This document shows, piece by piece, positions 46,784 through 57,687 of a stretch of 64,000 nucleotides of DNA. Location of the stretch: contig CM077674.1 of assembly GCA_039707655.1 (NCBI GenBank), positions 238,553,904 through 238,617,903 on the forward strand, in the 5' to 3' direction. The notes under the pieces were generated by a model that was given only the letters and a program-made list of their open reading frames with translations, made no database searches and was not told the DNA's origin. The stretch is from Elymus sibiricus (lineage: Eukaryota; Streptophyta; Magnoliopsida; Poales; Poaceae). Both the position numbers and the translations under genes were made by a program. How positions within the stretch are numbered: the stretch's first letter is position 1; every line of letters starts with the position of its first letter.

Positions 46784-48328
46784 TGATACGTCTCCGTCGT
46801 ATCTATAATTTTTGATTGTTCCATGCCAATATTATACAACTTTTATACACTTTTGGCAACATTTTATATGATTTATTTGGACTAACATGTTGATCCAGTG
46901 CCCAGTGCCAGTTCCTGTTTTTTGCATGTTTTTTGTTTCACATAAAATCCATATCAAACGAAGTCCAAACACGATAAAAATTTACGGAGAATTATTTTGG
47001 AATATATGTGATTTTTGGGAATTGGAATCAACGCAAACGGAGGCCCACGGTGACCACAGGACACCATGGCGCCCCTGGCAGCCCAAACGCGGGGTGGTGG
47101 GTTGTGCCCTCCTCGTACGTCAGTTGGAGCTCTACTTCGGGTGCAAGGAAGCTTATATCCGGAAAAAAAATTGTGTTAAAATCTCAGCGCAATCGGAGTT
47201 ACGGATCTCCGGATATTTAAGAAACGGTTTTCGGCCAGATCTGGAGTTCGGGAAATAGAAGAAAACAGAGAGGGAGATCCAATCTTGGAGGGGCTCCTGC
47301 CCCTCCGCCGCCATGGAGGCCATGTACCAGAGGGCAAACCCTTCTCCCATCTAGGGAGGAGGTCAAGGAATAAGAAGAAGGAGGGGGCTCTCTCCCCCTC
47401 TCTCCCGGTGGCGCCGGAACGCCGCCGGGACAATCATCGTGTGACGGCGATCTACTCCAACAACTCCGTCATCTACATTAACACCTCCATCACCTTCCCC
47501 CATCTATATTCAGCGGTCCACTCTCCCGCAACCCGCTATACCCTCTCCTTGAACATGGTGCTTTATGCTTCATCTTGTTATACAATGATGTTTTGCCATC
47601 CTATAATGTTTGAGTAGATTTTCGTTGTCCTATCGGTAATTGGTGAGTTGCTATGGTTGGTTTAAATTGCTTGTGGTTATGTTGCTGTCCTATTGGTGCC
47701 CATCATATGATAGCATGCATGGATCACGCCATAGGGTTAGTAGTGTGTTGATAGGACTATGTATTGGAGGGCAAGGATGACAGCAGCTTCAGCCTAGCAT
47801 AGAAATTGATGCATACGGGATTGAAGGGGGACCAATATATCTTAATGCTGTGGTTGGGTTTTACCTTAATGAACATTAGTATTTGTGGATGCTTGCTAAG
47901 AGTTCCAATCATAAGTGCATGGAAGATCAAGTAAGAGACGACATGCTAGCAGTGGCCTCTCCCACATAAAAACTTGCTATCGGTCTAGTAAACATATCCA
48001 ATTGCTTCGGGGCAATTCCGCAAATCCTACCACCACTTTTCCACACTCGTTATAGTTACTTCCTTGCCCTTTTATAGTTTTATTTAAACAGCACCTAACT
48101 TTTATTTTCACGTTCTTTATTATTTTGCAAGCCTATCCAACTACATCTACAAAGTACTTTAGTTTTATTCTTGTTCTAGGTAAAGCAAACGATAAGTGTG
48201 CGTAGAGTTGTATCGGTGGTCGATAGAACTTGAGGGAATATTTGTTCTACCTTTAGCTCCTCGTTGGGTTCAACACTCTTATTTATCGAAGAAGGCTACA
48301 AACGATCCCCTATACTTGTGGGTTATCA
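46784..48328 (+). repeat. 5' LTR of K
   Basis: It starts TGATACGTCTCCGTCGTATC and ends CCTATACTTGTGGGTTATCA, 1545 bp. The first part resembles the LTR starts of G and L (ACTAAC..., CCAGTGCCAGTT, TCAAACGAAGTCCAAAC). Its end matches the LTR end of M for about 25 bp. Confidence 0.85.
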
Positions 48329-48339
48329 AGACCTTTTTC

Positions 48340-48357
48340 TGGCGCCGTTGCCGGGGA
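48340..48357 (+). promoter_or_regulatory. Primer-binding site of K
   Basis: TGGCGCCGTTGCCGGGGA lies 12 bases after the LTR end, as in L and N. Confidence 0.88.
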
Positions 48358-48452
48358 GCAATAACGTGGGGTGAATATTCTCGTGTGTGCTTGTTTTCTT
48401 TGTCACTAAGTAGTTTTTATTTTCTGTTCTAAGTTGTTCTCTATCTTGAGTT

Positions 48453-49802
48453 ATGGATAAGGAACACGAAACACCAAACAAATTAGTTGTACTTGCTACT
48501 CATGGAGATGGGGAACCTCCTAAAACCCTCGATGCTAGTTATGTGAAAGATATTATGCACTACTTTGATAATCCTGAGAAAACCCCATTCAACTATATAA
48601 TGGGAGACACATTGGATCAACGTGAATACTTTAGGGATTATCGCTTGACACAAAAAGGGAAACTGTTATGGGATCAAATTCATTCGTTGCATTGGTATGC
48701 TTGGAATTTATGCCAGAGATATGATTTTATTTGTTGCTCCAGGATGAATGCTCCACACCTTCCCCTTTCATGCAAATTTAACAATAATGAAACCTTAGCT
48801 TCTTATGCTAATGGTATATATGATTACTATGATGTGGAATGAATAGAAGAATTCATTGCTTTTAAGGGTGCTTATGAAATTGAAGCTTTGTTTGAAAAGT
48901 GTGAAAATTATGATGACGCTGTTTACCGCTCTGAAAACATTGCTATACTGAGATATTGCTATGCAAATTATGAATACAATTATGATATTGATGAATTTAT
49001 GAAGAGAATGTATGCTGCTCGGGAAGAGATTAACCTTTTGCAGGAATCTATGGAAGAAGAAATTGATGAAACTATGAGCTCATTGGATGAAAAAGATGAT
49101 GAGGAGAGCGAAGAACAAATGGAGGAAGAACGGATTGATCACCCGTGCCCACCTTCTAATGAGTGTAACTCTTCAACTCATACATTGTTTAATTTCTCTT
49201 CATGCATACCGAAGGATGAATGCTATGATAATTGCTATGATCACGTTGATTCATTTGAAGTATCCCTTTTTGATGAAATTGATGCTTGCTATGCTTGTGG
49301 CCAAGATGCCAATATGAATTATGCTTATGGAGATGAACTGGCTGTAGTTCCTTATGTTAAGAATGAAATTGTTGCTATTGCACCCATGCATGATAGTCCT
49401 ATTATCTTTGTGAATTCTCCCAATTACACTATATCGGAGAAGTTTGCTCTTATTAAGGATTACATTGATGGGTTGCCTTTTACCGTTGCACATGATGATT
49501 TTGATGAATATAATATGCATGTGCTTGTTGCTCCTAGTTGCAATTATTATGAGAGAGGAACTACATCTCCATTCCTTTATGTTTCTAACACGACAAAATT
49601 GCAAGAAACTGTTTATACTATGCATTGGCCTTTACTTGATGTGCATGAATTATTCTTTTATGACATGCCGATGCATAGGAAGAGAGTTAGACTTCGTCAT
49701 TGCATGATATATGTTGCTTTGTGCTCACTACTAAATGCCAAATCATTTTTAATTAAAATTGGCTTTGATATACCTTGGGATCCGGGTGGATCAGTTACAT
49801 GA
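48453..49802 (+). pseudogene. Acidic conserved protein of element K, one in-frame TGA
   Basis: The ATG at 48453 opens a frame of 449 codons interrupted once, by TGA at 48840-48842. Everything before and after is in the same frame. The N-terminal part (MDKEHETPNKLVVLATHGDG, YVKDIMHYFDNPEKTPF, GKLLWDQIHSLHWYAWNLC) is not present in L or N. The later part shares blocks with G: DACYACGQDANMNYAYG, ELAVVPYVKNEIVAIAP, NYYERGTTS and MPMHRKRVRLR. It contains a long Glu-rich stretch (MEEEIDETMSSLDEKDDEES). Function unknown; probably an element-encoded gag-like or accessory protein. Confidence 0.75.
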
Positions 49803-51899
49803 GCACTTTATGCCTAGCTTAATGGCTTTAAAGAAATCGCTGCCAGGGAGATAACCCCGAAGTTTTAGAGAGTCATTTATTTCTGTTGAGTGCTTTTATA
49901 AGGTTAAAAATAAAAAAATATAGAGAGGAACCTAAAACCTTTTCAAAAAGAAAAGTGAAAGTGAGATAGACGAGCACCGTTGAAATGGGGGAGCTCCTTG
50001 AACTTTGTTCATGCCCGTGGAGACTTTGCAAATCTTGATTACAGAAACTTTTCAACAAAAATAATTATCCCCTTGTACAAATCCATTGTATTATAAACAT
50101 ATTGTGCCAAGATTTACCGTTAGGATGTTTAAATTGCTTGTTTGGTATGTGCGGTGCAGAAACAGAATCTTTTGCTGTATTGCATGAATTTACATCTTTT
50201 ACTGGAACGTGCAAAAATTCTGAAATTTTTGAACAGTACTTCGATACAAATTCTTGACCAAGTCCTAATTTTTCAGAATTTTTTGATTTACATAAGTATA
50301 CTTTTCCCTTGCATCTTTACAGACTATGCTGTTTTTCACAGATTGCTGTTATAGCTTCTTTGTTTGCTTATGTTTTGAATTCTTGTTGTGCCCCGTTGAC
50401 TTGGGAGCCATAGAATAGTGATATCATACAGTGGGCAAAGTTTGATTATAATTATACAATAATGTGAACAATGGGACATGAGTGGATTTGGATTTATATG
50501 TACTAACTTCGCTGATGAAAATTCTGTTAAGTTTTGTGTGGATTAAGTTTTCAAGGATCGAGGAGGTATTGATATGCGAAGAATGAGGAGAGGAAAGAGC
50601 TTAAGCTTGGGGATGCCCAAGGCACCCCAAGTAAATATTCTAGGAGACTCAAGCGTCTAAGCTTGGGGATGCCCTGGAAGGCATCCTATCTTTATTCAAC
50701 AAGTATCGGTTTGTTTCGGTTTTTGTCTTGTTCACATGATATGCGTAAATTCTTGGAGCATCTTTTGTGATTATTTTTTCCCTTTTTCTTTATGCACCAT
50801 GCTGGTATGATATATTCCTTGGTTGATTTATAGAATGCTCTTTGCACTTCACTTATATCTTTTGAGTATGGCTTTATAGAATGCTTCATGTGTTTCACTC
50901 ATATCATTTGAAGTTTGGATTGCCTGTTTCTCTTCACTTAGAAAACCGTTATTTGTAGAATGCTATTTTGTTTACTTATATTTATTAGAGCATGGTCTTT
51001 TGTAGAAAGAATTAAACTCTGTTGCTTCACTTATATCTATTTAGAGAGTCAACAGGAATTGGTCATTCACATGGTTAGTCATAAAATCCTGCATAAAACT
51101 TGTAGATCATTGAATATGATATGTTTGATTCCTTGCAATAGTTTTATGATATAGAGATGATAATATGTGGGAGGTACTAGTGGATGATCATGTTTAGTAA
51201 GATATTGGTGTTAAGGTTTGTGATTCCCGAAGCATGCACGTGTAGTCTCTCGCTATGCTAGGAAGTTGGAGCATGATTTATTATTGATTGTCTTCCTTTG
51301 CGTGGAGGTCGGGGGCGCGCGATGGTTAACTCCTACCAACCTCCCCCTAGGGGCATGCGTAGTAGTACTTTGCTTCGAGGGCTAATAAACTTTTGCAATA
51401 AGTATGTGAGTTCTTTATGACTAATGTGAGTCCATGGATTATACGCACTCTTACCATTCCTCAATTTGCTAGCCTCTACGGTACCGTGCATTGCCCTTTC
51501 TCACCTCGAGATGTGGTGCAAACTTCGCAGGTGCATCCAAACCCCGTGATACGATACGCTCTATCACACATAAGCCTCATTATATCTTCCTCAAAACAGC
51601 CACCATACCTACCTATTATGGCCTTTCCATAGCCATTCTGAGATATATTACCATGCAACTTCCACCGCCTCCGTTTTGATGACTTGAGCATTCATTGTCA
51701 TATTGCTTTGCATGATCGTAAGATAGCTAGCATGATATTTCCATGGCTTGTCCCTTTTTTGATATCGTTGTTACGCTAGATCATTACACATCCTGGTACA
51801 CTGCCAGAGGCATTCATATAGAGTCATACTTTGTTCTAGGTATCGAGTTGTAATTTTTATTTCTTTTGAGTTATAAGTAAATAGAAGTGTGATGATCAT
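49803..51899 (+). other. Element K 3' non-coding region with twin hairpins
   Basis: Two hairpins lie at 50603-50632 (AAGCTTGGGGATGCCCAAGG) and 50659-50688 (AAGCTTGGGGATGCCCTGG, closing with AGGCATCC). A CCACCATACCTACCTAT block at about 51600-51616 is shared with G and M. No protein is recognised. Confidence 0.7.
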
Positions 51900-53584
51900 T
51901 GATATGTCTCCAACGTATCTATAATTTTTTATTATTCCATGCTGTTATATTATCATTCTTGGATGTTTTACAATCATTTTATAGCAACTTTATATTATTT
52001 TTGGGACTAACCTATTAACCTAGAGCCCAGTGCCAGTTTCTATTTTTTCCTTGTTTTTAAGTTTTACAGAAACAGAATATCAAACGGAGTCCAAACGGAA
52101 TAAAAATTTACGGTGATCATTTTTGGACCAGAAGAGACCCACAGAGCACCGAAGATGTGCCAGGGGTGACCGAGGAGGTCACAAGCCATAGGGGTGCCCC
52201 CTAGGGCACGCGCTCATGGCTTGTGGGCCCCTCGGGTACCCCCCCTGACGTGATTCCAATGCCAAACCCCCCTATATATCCAAGAACCTCCGAAAAGAAA
52301 CCTATATCAGGAGTTCCGCCGCCGCAAGCCTCTGTAGCCACGAAAAACCAATCGGGAGCCCATTCTGGCACCCTGCCGGAGGGGGAAACCATCACCGGAG
52401 GCCATCTTCATCATCCCGGCGATCTCAATAACGAGGAGGGAGTAGTTCACCCTCGGGGCTGAGGGTATGTACCAGTAGCTATGTGTTTGATCTCTCTCTC
52501 TCTCGTGTTCTTGAGATGGCACAATCTTGATGTATCGCGAGCTTTGTCGATATAGATGAATCATATGGAGTTCTTCCCCTCTCTATCTTCTTGATGAATT
52601 GAGTTTTCCCTTTGAAGTTTTCTTATCGGATTGAGTCTTTAAGGATTTGAGAGCACTTGATATGTGTTTTGCATGAGGATATCTGTAGTGACATTGGGAT
52701 ATCCAATTGAGTTACTTGATGCATGTTATTTTGATCAACTTGCAGGTTCCGTGACCTTGGGGATCTATGCATAAGGGTTGGCACACGTTTTCATCTTGAC
52801 TCTCCGGTAGAAATCTTGGGGCACTCTTTCAAGTTCTTTGTGTTGGATTGAATAGATGAATCTGAGATTGTGTGATGCATATCGTATAATCAAACCCACG
52901 GGTACTCGAGGTGACATTGGGGTATCTATGTGACATTAGGGTTTTGGTTTATGTGTATCTTAAGGTGTTATTTTAGTACGAACTCTTGGATAGATCGAAC
53001 GGAAATAATAACTTTGTGTTATTTTAGTACGAACTCTTGAATAGATCGAACGGAAAGAATAACTTTGAGGTGGTTTCATACCCTACAACAATTTCTTTGT
53101 TTGTTCTCCACTATTAGTTACTTTGGAGTGAACTCTTCGTCGCTCATGAAGGAGTTCCATATGATTCAACTATGTCAACATTGTTGAGAGAACATGCACT
53201 AGTGAAAGTATGAACCCTAGGCCTTGTTTCCAAGCATTGCAATACCATTTTTGCTCACTTTTGTTACTTGCTACCTTACTGTTTTTATATTTTCAGATTA
53301 CAAAAACCTATATCTACTATCCATATTACACTTGTATCACCATCTCTTCACCGAACTAGTGCACCTATACAATTTACCATTGTATTGGGTGTGGTGGGGA
53401 CACAAGAGACTCTTTGTTATTTGGTTGCAGGGTTGTTTGAGAGAGACCATCTTCATCCTATGCCTGCCACAGATTGATAAACCTTAGGTCATCCACTTGA
53501 GGGAAATTTGCTACTGACCTACAAAACTCTGAGCTTGGAGGCCCAACACAAGTCTACAAGAAGAAGGTTGCGTAGTAGACATCA
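51900..53584 (+). repeat. 5' LTR of L
   Basis: It starts TGATATGTCTCCAACGTATC and ends GTAGACATCA, 1685 bp. The first 250 bases resemble G and K; from about 52318 (CCGCCGCAAGCCTCTGTAGC) it is closely similar to N's LTR. CTATATATCC near 52272 may be the TATA box. Confidence 0.85.
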
Positions 53585-53594
53585 AGCTCTTTTC

Positions 53595-53612
53595 TGGCGC
53601 CGTTGCCGAGGA
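53595..53612 (+). promoter_or_regulatory. Primer-binding site of L
   Basis: TGGCGCCGTTGCCGAGGA differs at one base from the K and N sites. Confidence 0.85.
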
Positions 53613-53710
53613 GGTGAGTGCTTGAAGGTATATCTTTAGATCTTGCAATTGAATCTTTTAGTTTTTTGTTTTATCACTAGTTTAGTCTATAATAGAAAAC
53701 TACAAAAAAA

Positions 53711-54460
53711 ATGGAATTGAGGTTGCCACATATGCTTCATCTTTTTAATGTCTTTCGTGAAAATGATGGAAAGAAAAATTGTGCCAAAGTGTTAGAAGAA
53801 GAAGCCAATAAAATGTTTGGTACTAAATCTTTGAATGATGAGCATGATTGTAATGTTGTTAGTATGCTTGCTATAAATATCCATGATGCTAATGATATGC
53901 AAAGCTACAAGCTTGGGGATGCTATGTTTGATGAAGATGATATGTTTAGTCCCCCAAGTTTTGATGAGCAAATTTATTATGATGAAAGCATGCCTCCTAT
54001 TTATGATGATTATTGTGATGATATGTATGCTATAAAGAATAATGATAACCATGAATCTAGTCATCATGATTTTAATTTCCAATTTGGTTATGCCAATCAA
54101 GTATCACATGATAGTTATTTTGTTGAGTTTGCTCCCACTAATATGAATGAGAAGAATTATGCTTATGTGGAGAGTAGTAAAATTTCTATGCTTGTGCATC
54201 ATGAAAAGGGTGCTGTATGTTATGGTTATATTATTGAATTCATTCATGATGCTACTGAAAATTATCATGAGAGAGGAACTTATGCTTATAGGTATCTCAA
54301 TAATGTCAAGTTTCCTCTATGCATTGAACGTTTTGAAGTTGCACTTGTTTTGCCTTCCTATGCTAGTTGATTCTTGTTCCCATAAGTTGTTTGCTCACAA
54401 AATCCCCAAGCATAGGAAGTGGGTTAGGCTTAAATGTGTTTGATATAATTCTCATGATGC
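53711..54460 (+). pseudogene. Acidic conserved protein of element L, internally deleted and frameshifted at the C terminus
   Basis: The frame is open from ATG 53711 to 54370 (219 codons). The N terminus (MELRLPHMLHLFNVF, EEEANKMFG, LNDEHDCNV) matches N's start. It then jumps to NDMQSYKLGDAMFDED and YYDESMPPIYDDY, which in N lie some 300 residues later, so about 270-300 codons including the zinc knuckle are missing. The conserved ending (LFAHKIPKHRKWVRLKCV) is in another frame, giving a frameshift near 54310-54340. YHERGTYAYRYLN matches the ERG block of G and K. Function unknown. Confidence 0.72.
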
Positions 54461-56270
54461 TCCCTTTGCGTTTCAATTCTTTACTTCTATGTGAGCATCA
54501 TTCAAAATAGTATGCCTAGCTAAAAGGCTTTAAAGAAAAGTGCTTGTTGGGAGGCAACCCAATATCTATCCTTTCTGTTTTAGTGTGTTCATATGATTAA
54601 GTTACTGTAGTAATCATGTTTTATATGTTTTCTTTTAATAAAGTGCCAAGAAAGCCTTTGGGATAGTGTGGATACTTGTTGATTTGATTCTGTGCAAAAA
54701 CAGAAACTTTTGCATTAGTATTTGAATTATCAGGTTTTACTGGAGTGTCAAACAATTATCAAATTTTTAAAAAGTATTTATATGCAATTTTTTTACGTTG
54801 TGCTAATTTTTCAGAATTTTTAGAGTTCCATAAATATGGTAGTTGTTCAGATCATTACAGACTGTTCTGTTTTTGACAGATTCTGTTTTCAATGCATAGT
54901 TTGCTTGTTTTAATGTTTCCATAGCTTATATTATGTGATATAAATTGTGGAAATGATATAATACAGTAGGTATTATGTGGGAACATTATTAATCTTGTCT
55001 TGGACAGTACCTAAGTGATGGTTTATGCTTTATCATACTAACGGAGCTTACGAGTTTTCTGTTGAGTTTTGTGTTGTGAAGTTTTCAAGTTTTGAGTAAA
55101 GTTTTGATGGACTACGGAATAAGGAGTAGAAAGAGACTAAGCTTGGGGATTACAAAGGCACCCCAAGGTAATATTCAAGGACAACCAAGCATCTAAGCTT
55201 GGGGATGCCCCGGATGGCATCCCCTCTTTTGTCTTCAATCCATCGGTAAATTTACTTGAGGCTATATTTTTATTCACCACATGATATGTGGTTTGCTTGG
55301 AGCGCCATTTTATTTTGTTTGTGTTTGCTTGCTGTTATCTAAATCAATGTTTTGCATCTTTTGTTTCAATAAAAATTTCAAGTATGGCCTTTACCAAACT
55401 TATTTTGCAAAATGATGAGTTGATGTTTCAAATCAGAAAGTTTCCTCCTACTAAATAATTTGCCCAGAAATGTCAGAATGTGGTAAAATCTTGAAATTTG
55501 GAAACAGTCAACTTTGATAAATTCTTTACAGTGTAGTAAATTTTCAGAATTTTTTGAGTTAGGGAAGTATGGATTCTTATTCACTCTTTACAGACTGTCC
55601 TGTTTAGGCAGATTGCTGTTATGTTTGCATTGTTTGTATATGTTGGCTTGTTAAATGTTTCTATTTGAGGATAGGAGTATTAAATGTGCAGAGGGATTTA
55701 GTATGCAATGTTAAATTATAATTTTAGTGATTTTCTATAGTAAAGAATGTTAAGGTTATGAGTGGATTTATACTAACATATCTCATGAGTTCTTGTTGAG
55801 TTTTATGTGGATGAAGTTTTTAAGATTTAGAGAAACCGTGGTATGAGAGGAATTAAGGAGACACAAGAGCTCAAGCTCGGGGATGCCCAAGGCATCCCAA
55901 ATTAATATTTCAAGAAGTCTCAAGCATCTAAGCTTGGGGATGCCCCGGTTGGCATCTCACCTTTCTTCTTCAACAATTATCGGTTAGTCTCGGTTGAACC
56001 CAAGTTTTTACTTGTCCACATGATGTGTGCTATACTTGCTTGTGTTTTCATTTTGTTTGATGTTTGAATAAAATATCAAGATCTGAAACTTTTTAATGGG
56101 AGAGAGTCCTCGCATAGCTACTTGATTGTTTAGCTACTCATTCGGTCTTCACTTATATCTTTTGGAGTAGTTTGTCATTTACTCTTGTTCTTCACTTATA
56201 TCCTATGAGTAAATTGTTGAAATGAATTGAATATCATAAAGTTGAAATTTATATGCTTCATATGCTTGTC
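54461..56270 (+). other. Element L 3' non-coding region, two twin-hairpin modules
   Basis: Hairpins of the AAGCTTGGGGATGCC type occur at 55139 and 55195 and again at 55873 and 55930, so the module is duplicated. The flanks (TTCAGAATTTTTxGAGTT, ACAGACTGTCCTGTTT, GCAGATTGCTGTTATG) are also repeated, near 54815-54890 and 55545-55625, pointing to a segmental duplication of about 0.7 kb. Confidence 0.7.
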
Positions 56271-57687
56271 TAATAACCCACAAGTATAGGGGATCATAAC
56301 AGTTTTTGAGGGTAGAGTATTCAACCCAGATTTATTGATTCGACACAAGGGGTGCCAAAGAATATTTGAGAGTATTAGCAACTGAGTTGTCAATTCAGCC
56401 ACACCTGGAGATTAATTATCTTGCAGCAAAGTGATCAGTAGCACAGTAATATGATGGTTTCAATAGCAGTAGTGATTGTAACAGTAACAGTGATGGTAAC
56501 AGCAGCAGTAGTATCAGGTGTAACAGCAGTAGCAGCAGTAGTAAATTAGCAAGAATCAATATGAGAAAGATCGTAGGCATTGGATCGGTGATATTCGGTG
56601 GATAATATTCATCATGAGACAGTTATAACCTAGGGCGATATGGCACTAGATCTAGTTCATCTCGATGTAATGTAGGCATGTATGCCGTAAATAGTCATAC
56701 GTGCTTATGGAAAGAACTTGCATGACATCTTTTGTCCTACCCTCCCGTGGCAGCGGGGTCCTATTGGAAACTAAGGGATATTAAGGCCTCCTTTTAATAG
56801 AGAACTGGAACAAAGCATTAACACATAGTGAATACATGAACTCCGCAAATTACGGTCATCACCGGGAAGTATCCCACTTTCTGTCACTGCGGGGTTGCCA
56901 GATCATAACACATAATAGGTGACTAAAACTTGCAAGATCGGATCAAGAACATAGATATAATGGTGATAACATAAACGGTTCAGATCTGAAATCATGGCAC
57001 TCAGGCCCTAGTGACAAGCATTAAGCAGATGCAAATCATAGCAACATCAATCTCAGAACATAGTGGATACTAGGGATCATGCCCTAACAAAACTAACTCG
57101 ATTACATGATGAATCTCATCCAACCCTCTCACCGTCCAGCAAGCCTACGAGAGAATTACTCACTCCCGGTGGAGAGCATCATGGAATTGGCGACGGAGAT
57201 AGGTTGATGATGACGAAAGATGAAGATCCCCCTCTCCGGAGCCCCAAACGGACTCCAGATCTGACCTCCCGAGGAAGAACAGGAGGTGGCGGCGGCTCCA
57301 TCTCGTGAAACGCGATAATTCTTTCTCTCTGATTTTTTTCTTCAGAGATGTGATTATATGGCGCTGGAATTAGGGTAATCGGGGCCACCAGGTGGGGATC
57401 ACCCATCAGGGTGCGCCAGGAGGGGGTGGTGTGCCCTGGTGGGTGGTGCTCCACCAGGGGCCCCCTCAGGTGGGTCCTGACTCCAGTATTTTTTTATTTA
57501 TTCCACAAAAAATCCTAGCGAAGTTTCATGGCATTCTGAGAACTTTTATTTCTGCACAAAAATAACACCATGGTAGTTCTGCTGAAAATAGCATCAGTTC
57601 GGGTTAGTTTCATTCAAATCATGCAAATTAGAGATCAAAACAAGGGCAAAAGAGCTTGGAAAAGTAGATACGTTGGAGACGTATCAG
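56271..57687 (-). repeat. 3' LTR of M
   Basis: The minus strand starts TGATACGTCTCCAACGTATC and ends TACTTGTGGGTTATTA. The expected final CA has mutated to TA, or the border is off by a base or two. It contains a CAG/TAG-rich stretch at 56455-56550. The first 170 bases resemble N's LTR start (ATTTTCAGCAGAACTACCAT). Confidence 0.82.
56455..56550. repeat. Imperfect CAGTAG/CAGCAG microsatellite
   Basis: Interrupted AGTAACAG, CAGCAGTAG and GTAGCAGCAGTAG units lie within the LTR of M. Confidence 0.75.

Larger units (their letters stand above)
46784..51899 (+). mobile_element. Athila-type non-autonomous element K, left part
   Basis: It comprises a 5' LTR (46784-48328), PBS, acidic ORF and 3' non-coding region with twin hairpins. 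Element L begins at 51900 before any 3' LTR appears, so L is probably inserted in K. Confidence 0.82.
51900..56270 (+). mobile_element. Athila-type non-autonomous element L, left part
   Basis: It comprises a 5' LTR (51900-53584), PBS, acidic ORF and 3' region with two twin-hairpin modules. The LTR of element M starts at 56271 before L's own 3' LTR. Confidence 0.82.

Noticed and set aside
48196..48432. 78-codon frame across the LTR end and PBS of K
   Set aside because: It spans the LTR border and PBS, so it cannot be a separate gene.
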